Shown here in pieces: positions 6,377 through 9,738 of a stretch of 9,738 nucleotides of DNA; the first letter of the stretch is position 1; every line of letters begins with the position of its first letter. A program made the translations under genes and the position numbers. The stretch is from DATDPY01 sp964395765. Its GTDB lineage: Bacteria > Bacteroidota > Bacteroidia > Cytophagales > Cyclobacteriaceae. The notes under the pieces were generated by a model. It was not told the DNA's origin. It ran no database searches and saw nothing but the letters and a program-made list of their open reading frames with translations. Location of the stretch: NCBI GenBank assembly GCA_964395765.1, contig CAYNCU010000161.1, positions 1 to 9,738 of the forward strand, read 5' to 3'.

Positions 6377-7053
6377 TGCCTGAACTCTATGCAGACAGTA
6401 TATATAAATCTTTCCGGGGTAAACCAATCCTAACCGATATTTTTCTGCGTTGCCGGAAAGGTGAAATCATTGGCCTGCTGGGCAGGAACGGTGCGGGCAA
6501 ATCAACCTTATTAAAAATAATTTTCGGTTGCCTGGAAGCTGAAAATAAATTCATACTCGCCAACGGGAAACCGGTTACCGGTATGATGAACAGAGTCAAT
6601 AGAATTAATTACCTGCCCCAGCATACATTTCTGCCTGATCACGTGAAAATCAGAAATTTAATTAAATTATTATGCGGGAGAAAAGGCATGGAAATAATTG
6701 CGGAAAATAAAATGATCGGACCCTTACTAAGTAAAAAAAGCAGACAATTATCGGGCGGGGAAAAACGGCTGGTTGAAATTTTTGCAATAATTTATTCAAA
6801 GGCCGATTACATCCTGATTGATGAACCTTTCAACGGAATCAGCCCCTTGTTCAGAAATGATATTAAGCTGGCGCTCCGGGAGCAATCAAATCAAAAAGGC
6901 TTTATAATTACAGATCATGATTACCATAATATTATGGATATAGCAGGCCGGTTAATTCTCCTCCATGACGGAGGATTAAAAGAAATCCGGAGCCACGCCG
7001 ATCTGCAAAGTCTGAATTATCTTCCCGGAAAGGAGGCTGTTAAAAAACCGTGA
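6373..7053 (+). CDS. ABC transporter ATP-binding protein (LptB-like)
   Basis: A 226-aa ABC ATPase with all motifs intact: Walker A GRNGAGKST (37-45), Q-loop Q83 in LPQH, signature LSGGE (126-130), Walker B YILIDEP (146-152) and H-loop H182 in ITDHD. The DEPFNGISP and ITDHD stretches resemble LptB and branched-chain amino acid ATPases. No membrane domain is fused to it. The only candidate partner is the 95-aa membrane protein whose gene overlaps by ATGA; no normal-size permease gene lies nearby. Two ATGs follow in tandem (6373 and 6376) and either could be used. It ends near a possible terminator. The substrate is unknown. It could act with a permease elsewhere, or the small protein could assemble as several copies. 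Confidence 0.93.
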   Translation: MMPELYADSIYKSFRGKPILTDIFLRCRKGEIIGLLGRNGAGKSTLLKIIFGCLEAENKFILANGKPVTGMMNRVNRINYLPQHTFLPDHVKIRNLIKLLCGRKGMEIIAENKMIGPLLSKKSRQLSGGEKRLVEIFAIIYSKADYILIDEPFNGISPLFRNDIKLALREQSNQKGFIITDHDYHNIMDIAGRLILLHDGGLKEIRSHADLQSLNYLPGKEAVKKP

Positions 7054-7058
7054 TAATA

Positions 7059-7093
7059 GGAAGACGGGTGCAATCAATTACTCCCCTCTTTTT
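7059..7093 (+). terminator. Possible terminator after the ABC unit
   Basis: GGAAGA-C-GGG (7059-7068) can pair with CCC-C-TCTTTT, ending in a T-run at 7089-7093. There is one C-C mismatch, two G-T pairs and a 14-nt loop. It sits between two convergent genes, where a terminator is expected, but the stem is imperfect. Confidence 0.3.
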
Positions 7094-7127
7094 AACTCCG
7101 GATACTTTCGGAATCCTTGGATAGAAA

Positions 7128-7679
7128 TTAGTTCCCAGTGTATTCAAGGGAATAATCAATGCCCGTTATCTTTCCTTCCTGGTCGGTGGCGACCAAAAAA
7201 GCGCTGAATTTATCGAAGAATTTTCCGCGTATGAATATCCATTGATTATCTTTTTTCAGGTGTTTTACCACGTCGCCTTCCTCTTCATCAAAAGGATATA
7301 TTTTGTTAAGGGAGGCTTCAAATAATCGGGCTGAATTTTCGTCGTTCAACCGAAAATCCGGTCTTATGAACAAAGGCAGCTGTTCCGCCTTCATGTTCGT
7401 GGTAAATTCTTCCAGTTCTGCGAGATTGCCGTCTTTGATATTGAAATAATAGTTATTGCAAAGTGAATGACCGTTTTGTTCATTAAAACCTGCCTGTACC
7501 CGGTAAAAGGTACCTGTAAATACCCTGCTCAGGGTGTCGGCAGGAAGCAGGGTTTTTTCAGAAATTGTATTGCTCAATATATACTGATCGATGATCGATT
7601 GATCATCACTGGAAATATCCTGGGCGGACATAAGGAATGGGTATAACAACCCAAGGAGAATTAAAGGGATCTTTTTCAT
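7128..7679 (-). CDS. Secreted/periplasmic protein of unknown function
   Basis: A 183-aa protein with a clear signal peptide: MKK, a hydrophobic core IPLILLGLLYPFL, and a cleavage site after MSA, just before Q20. There is no lipobox cysteine, so it should be soluble in the periplasm or exported. The mature part is acidic, with stretches such as SSDDQSIID and YPFDEEEGD. Near its C-terminus it alternates hydrophobic residues in a beta-like pattern (WIFIRGKFF, FSAFLVATD). I do not recognise a family. It has a single cysteine (in SLCNNYYF). It is on its own, convergent with the ABC unit and divergent from the next pair, with its own candidate promoter. Confidence 0.75.
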   Translation of the reverse strand: MKKIPLILLGLLYPFLMSAQDISSDDQSIIDQYILSNTISEKTLLPADTLSRVFTGTFYRVQAGFNEQNGHSLCNNYYFNIKDGNLAELEEFTTNMKAEQLPLFIRPDFRLNDENSARLFEASLNKIYPFDEEEGDVVKHLKKDNQWIFIRGKFFDKFSAFLVATDQEGKITGIDYSLEYTGN

Positions 7680-7728
7680 GATTTGAAAAATAAGTTGATG
7701 TTTATAAAAAGTAACTGAAATATGGAAT

Positions 7729-7759
7729 GAAATTTATATTGCGTATTTCAATAATCAAA
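7729..7759 (-). promoter_or_regulatory. Candidate Bacteroidetes promoter for the secreted protein gene
   Basis: On the minus strand, TTTG (7759-7756) is followed after 19 bases by TAAATTTC (7736-7729). This matches the TTTG-N19-21-TAnnTTTG pattern at all but the last base. It predicts a leader of roughly 45 nt before the ATG at 7679. Confidence 0.42.
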
Positions 7760-7824
7760 GGAACTTTAATAAATTTCCCAAATAATATTTTTCATTTACT
7801 TATGGGTCTCATCACAACAGAATC

Positions 7825-8520
7825 ATGGAACCGTATTCCGGTGATCTTCATAAAACGGATCTATTAGCCGGCTTATTTGAAATTCCGCCGATCCAAAGGG
7901 ATGAAAGCTGGAAAAGTGAATTTTTAAGTAATGTCGCAGACGCCAGTTTTGCCTGTGGCGATCCCCAGGTGATTGTCGGCCCTGACGGCTTCCTTTATTT
8001 TAACCTTATGATCCCTGAGCCTTATAAGGAATTTCAATGTTATGTTATCCGCCATATGAAGGATGATTTTCTGTTACATGAAGGATTCGGAGTTATCATT
8101 AATTCCAATAAGGAAAAACCGGATTGGGTATTTTCCTACGGGGATATTGTCAATTTTCATATGAACGGGGAATTTTATTCAAAACCCGATCCGGAAAAAC
8201 CAGGGGTTGGCATGATTTCAAATGATAACACGGTAATGGCAGGACAACCTTCCGAAAATTTTTTACCCAAACAATGCCGGCGAGTAATAAAAAACTATCT
8301 TAAAAGCCTGGGTATGGATGAAGTCGGTATTTTATTAATACACCGGCCCGTTCCTTACGGCGCTTACCCGGAGCTCGTGTTTAAACTGACGGCAGAAAAG
8401 TTTATCAATGAAGCGGAATATGAAAGAGTGATGAAAAGCCTTTCCTGGTTTCTTCCCAGGCATTATACCTATGCCTCCGCAGAGGATTTCGGCTTGGCAG
8501 AAAGTTATGAGGATTTATAA
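7825..8520 (+). CDS. Soluble protein of unknown function
   Basis: A 231-aa protein without signal peptide or membrane segments, presumably cytoplasmic. I do not recognise a family. Visible traits are a conserved-looking N-terminal part (FEIPPIQRDESW, 18-29), a GPDGFLYFNLMIPEPY block (52-67) of beta type, FGVIINS and WVFSYGDIVNFHMNGEF in the middle, a GILLIHRPVPYGAYPELVF strand-rich region, and a C-terminus SLSWFLPRHYTY followed by an acidic tail. The gene starts at the only ATG near the frame opening. The HXXEE-family gene begins six bases after its stop, so the two are very likely co-transcribed. Confidence 0.78.
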   Translation: MEPYSGDLHKTDLLAGLFEIPPIQRDESWKSEFLSNVADASFACGDPQVIVGPDGFLYFNLMIPEPYKEFQCYVIRHMKDDFLLHEGFGVIINSNKEKPDWVFSYGDIVNFHMNGEFYSKPDPEKPGVGMISNDNTVMAGQPSENFLPKQCRRVIKNYLKSLGMDEVGILLIHRPVPYGAYPELVFKLTAEKFINEAEYERVMKSLSWFLPRHYTYASAEDFGLAESYEDL

Positions 8521-8526
8521 TCTTGA

Positions 8527-8943
8527 ATGATAATGCCCGTAATAAGTAAAAAAATAAAAATTGCTTTCCTTGTTTTAGTAATTGTACAGGCTTTTCATTC
8601 AATCGAAGAATATATCTTTAAGCTTTACGATGTATTCCTGCCAGCGAAGATTATCAGCACTCTTTTTAACAGTAATCTTTCTGTTGGATTTCTAATATTT
8701 AATATTGCCCTAGTACTTTTTGGAATCTGGTGTTATTCAGGTCCGGTGCGTAATAGCAGACCATCCGCGTACTGGTTTTTAGGAATTTGGATTTTTATTG
8801 AAAGCATTAACGGGATCGGACACCCCGTTATTGCCATAATCAGGGGCCATTATTTCCCGGGTTTGTATACAGCTCCGATTTTGCTTATTGTTTCGATCTA
8901 TCTGATCGTTCATTTAATGTCCTCAAATTCGCGCCTGGAATAA
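8527..8943 (+). CDS. HXXEE-domain membrane protein
   Basis: A 138-aa membrane protein with four hydrophobic segments (about 11-23, 51-70, 82-98 and 114-130). It carries the namesake H-x-x-E-E motif at H24-S-I-E27-E28, a second histidine H99 in GIGHP, and the later H108-Y-F-P-G-L-Y-T block that is typical of the HXXEE family (PF13787). Histidines and glutamates facing into a helical bundle suggest a metal or catalytic site, but no function is established for the family. The start ATG at 8527 has a second ATG two codons on (8533). It lies six bases downstream of the unknown soluble protein gene, in one transcription unit. Confidence 0.85.
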   Translation: MIMPVISKKIKIAFLVLVIVQAFHSIEEYIFKLYDVFLPAKIISTLFNSNLSVGFLIFNIALVLFGIWCYSGPVRNSRPSAYWFLGIWIFIESINGIGHPVIAIIRGHYFPGLYTAPILLIVSIYLIVHLMSSNSRLE

Positions 8944-9108
8944 ATAAATTAGATATTCACCGAAATAATCAATTCCCGGAAAATAGCAGTGTCCGGTTGA
9001 GCTCTCATAAATAACCACTCGGGCTTAAATAACAACCACTGTGCATTAATTATTTTTTAAGAAATGCATTTATGCAGAGTTTTAACCCATTATTTAAACT
9101 TAACCATT

Positions 9109-9738
9109 ATGAAAACAGCAAACTTCAGCTCAATTAAATGCACGGTAAGTTTTATATTAATTTCCGGCATCCTGTTATTTACGCAGATTCCTGTAAATGC
9201 ACAAAAGAAAAAAATCGATTATTTAGCCCTTAAAAAACTCCCTGCGGGGCTCAGGCTAAATGAACAAAGCCCTTATAGTTATGAAATGATCACCGACTAT
9301 TATAATAACGATATCCTGGGGAACTTCATAAATAAAACAAGGGTTAAGGGAATATATACCCGGGGACTGGACAGCGGATACGTTCGTTGGAACGACGTTA
9401 CCATTGCACAGGCAAGTGGAATTGACGAAGCCTTTCCACAGGGAGACAGACAGGATTATATGGAAAATTTTACCTATATTCCTTCCGAAAAAATGATGGG
9501 CAACGAACCCTACAGGAAATTCCCTGCTCTAAATGGAGTTTTCGCGAAAAATCTTGTCTGGGATGTTATTTCCTTTGAAGTTTTCGGGTGGACTTATTAT
9601 GATTCCTTGCAGCTCAACATACCGTTTACGGCAAAAAGTATAAACGGAAAGGTAGACCTGGAGGGTCTGGGAACTTTTGAAAATAAAAATATTATTTTAA
9701 CCTGGACAGGGATATCAACCATGAATAATAAGCCCTGT
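9109..9738 (+). CDS. Secreted protein of unknown function (N-terminal part, cut by window edge)
   Basis: A frame of 210 codons runs from ATG 9109 to the last base without a stop, so the gene continues past the window. The N-terminus is a signal peptide: basic MKTANFSSIK, a hydrophobic core SFILISGILLF, and a likely cleavage site after VNA before Q32 (VNAQKKK). The mature part is rich in aromatic residues and glycine, with PYSYEMITDYYNND, GIYTRGLDSGYVRW and FEVFGWTYYDSL stretches, suggesting a beta-rich exported protein. No family is recognised and no domain can be named from this part. The 165-base upstream region lacks a clear promoter box but has overlapping TGCAT inverted repeats near 9064-9076. 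Confidence 0.85.
   Translation, partial: MKTANFSSIKCTVSFILISGILLFTQIPVNAQKKKIDYLALKKLPAGLRLNEQSPYSYEMITDYYNNDILGNFINKTRVKGIYTRGLDSGYVRWNDVTIAQASGIDEAFPQGDRQDYMENFTYIPSEKMMGNEPYRKFPALNGVFAKNLVWDVISFEVFGWTYYDSLQLNIPFTAKSINGKVDLEGLGTFENKNIILTWTGISTMNNKPC

Noticed and set aside
8405..8602. Minus-strand 65-codon frame
   Set aside because: Antisense to the end of the unknown soluble protein gene and the start of the HXXEE gene; no motif.

Overview
The window looks like chromosomal DNA from a Bacteroidetes (Bacteroidota) bacterium. Genes are AT-rich and lack Shine-Dalgarno sites. Candidate promoters resemble the TTTG...TAnnTTTG type of this phylum. The gene families seen (a short HUH transposase of the RAYT type, a DUF502 membrane protein, a D-TA/DSD-M19-RidA-GntP cluster, signal peptides ending in a 'SAQ' or 'NAQ' cleavage site) are common there. 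The exact genus cannot be told.

Layout. Positions 1-139 hold a GC-rich tandem array of an 18-bp palindrome-containing unit that runs off the left edge. After an AT-rich stretch comes a REP-associated tyrosine transposase gene (240-839, +), then a DUF502 two-helix membrane protein (948-1547, +). Four genes follow on the minus strand, read from 5881 down to 1639: a GntP/DsdX-family permease, a RidA-family deaminase, a fold-type III PLP enzyme of the D-serine dehydratase/D-threonine aldolase family, and a cytoplasmic M19 dipeptidase. Divergent from these, on the plus strand, is a two-gene unit of a 95-aa three-helix membrane protein and an LptB-like ABC ATPase, overlapping by ATGA (6089-7053). 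Next are a minus-strand secreted protein of unknown function (7128-7679), a plus-strand pair of an unrecognised soluble protein and an HXXEE-family membrane protein (7825-8943), and the start of a secreted protein cut by the right edge (9109-9738).

How the genes may work together. The minus-strand cluster forms a coherent inferred pathway for D-amino acids: uptake by the permease, release of D-residues from dipeptides by M19, alpha,beta-elimination or aldol cleavage by the PLP enzyme with its HxC zinc site, and clearance of the reactive enamine/imine by RidA. A 197-nt gap with attenuator-like inverted repeats separates the permease gene from the three enzyme genes. The transposase and the palindromic array beside it fit the RAYT/REP relationship, although this array is a tight head-to-tail minisatellite rather than scattered REPs.

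Most novel-looking items: the palindromic 18-bp array beside the RAYT gene, the minimal ABC pair whose membrane partner has only about three helices, the D-amino-acid module with a possible conditional terminator, and a short possible exopolyphosphatase start downstream of the dipeptidase gene. No intergenic stretch exceeds 300 bases.
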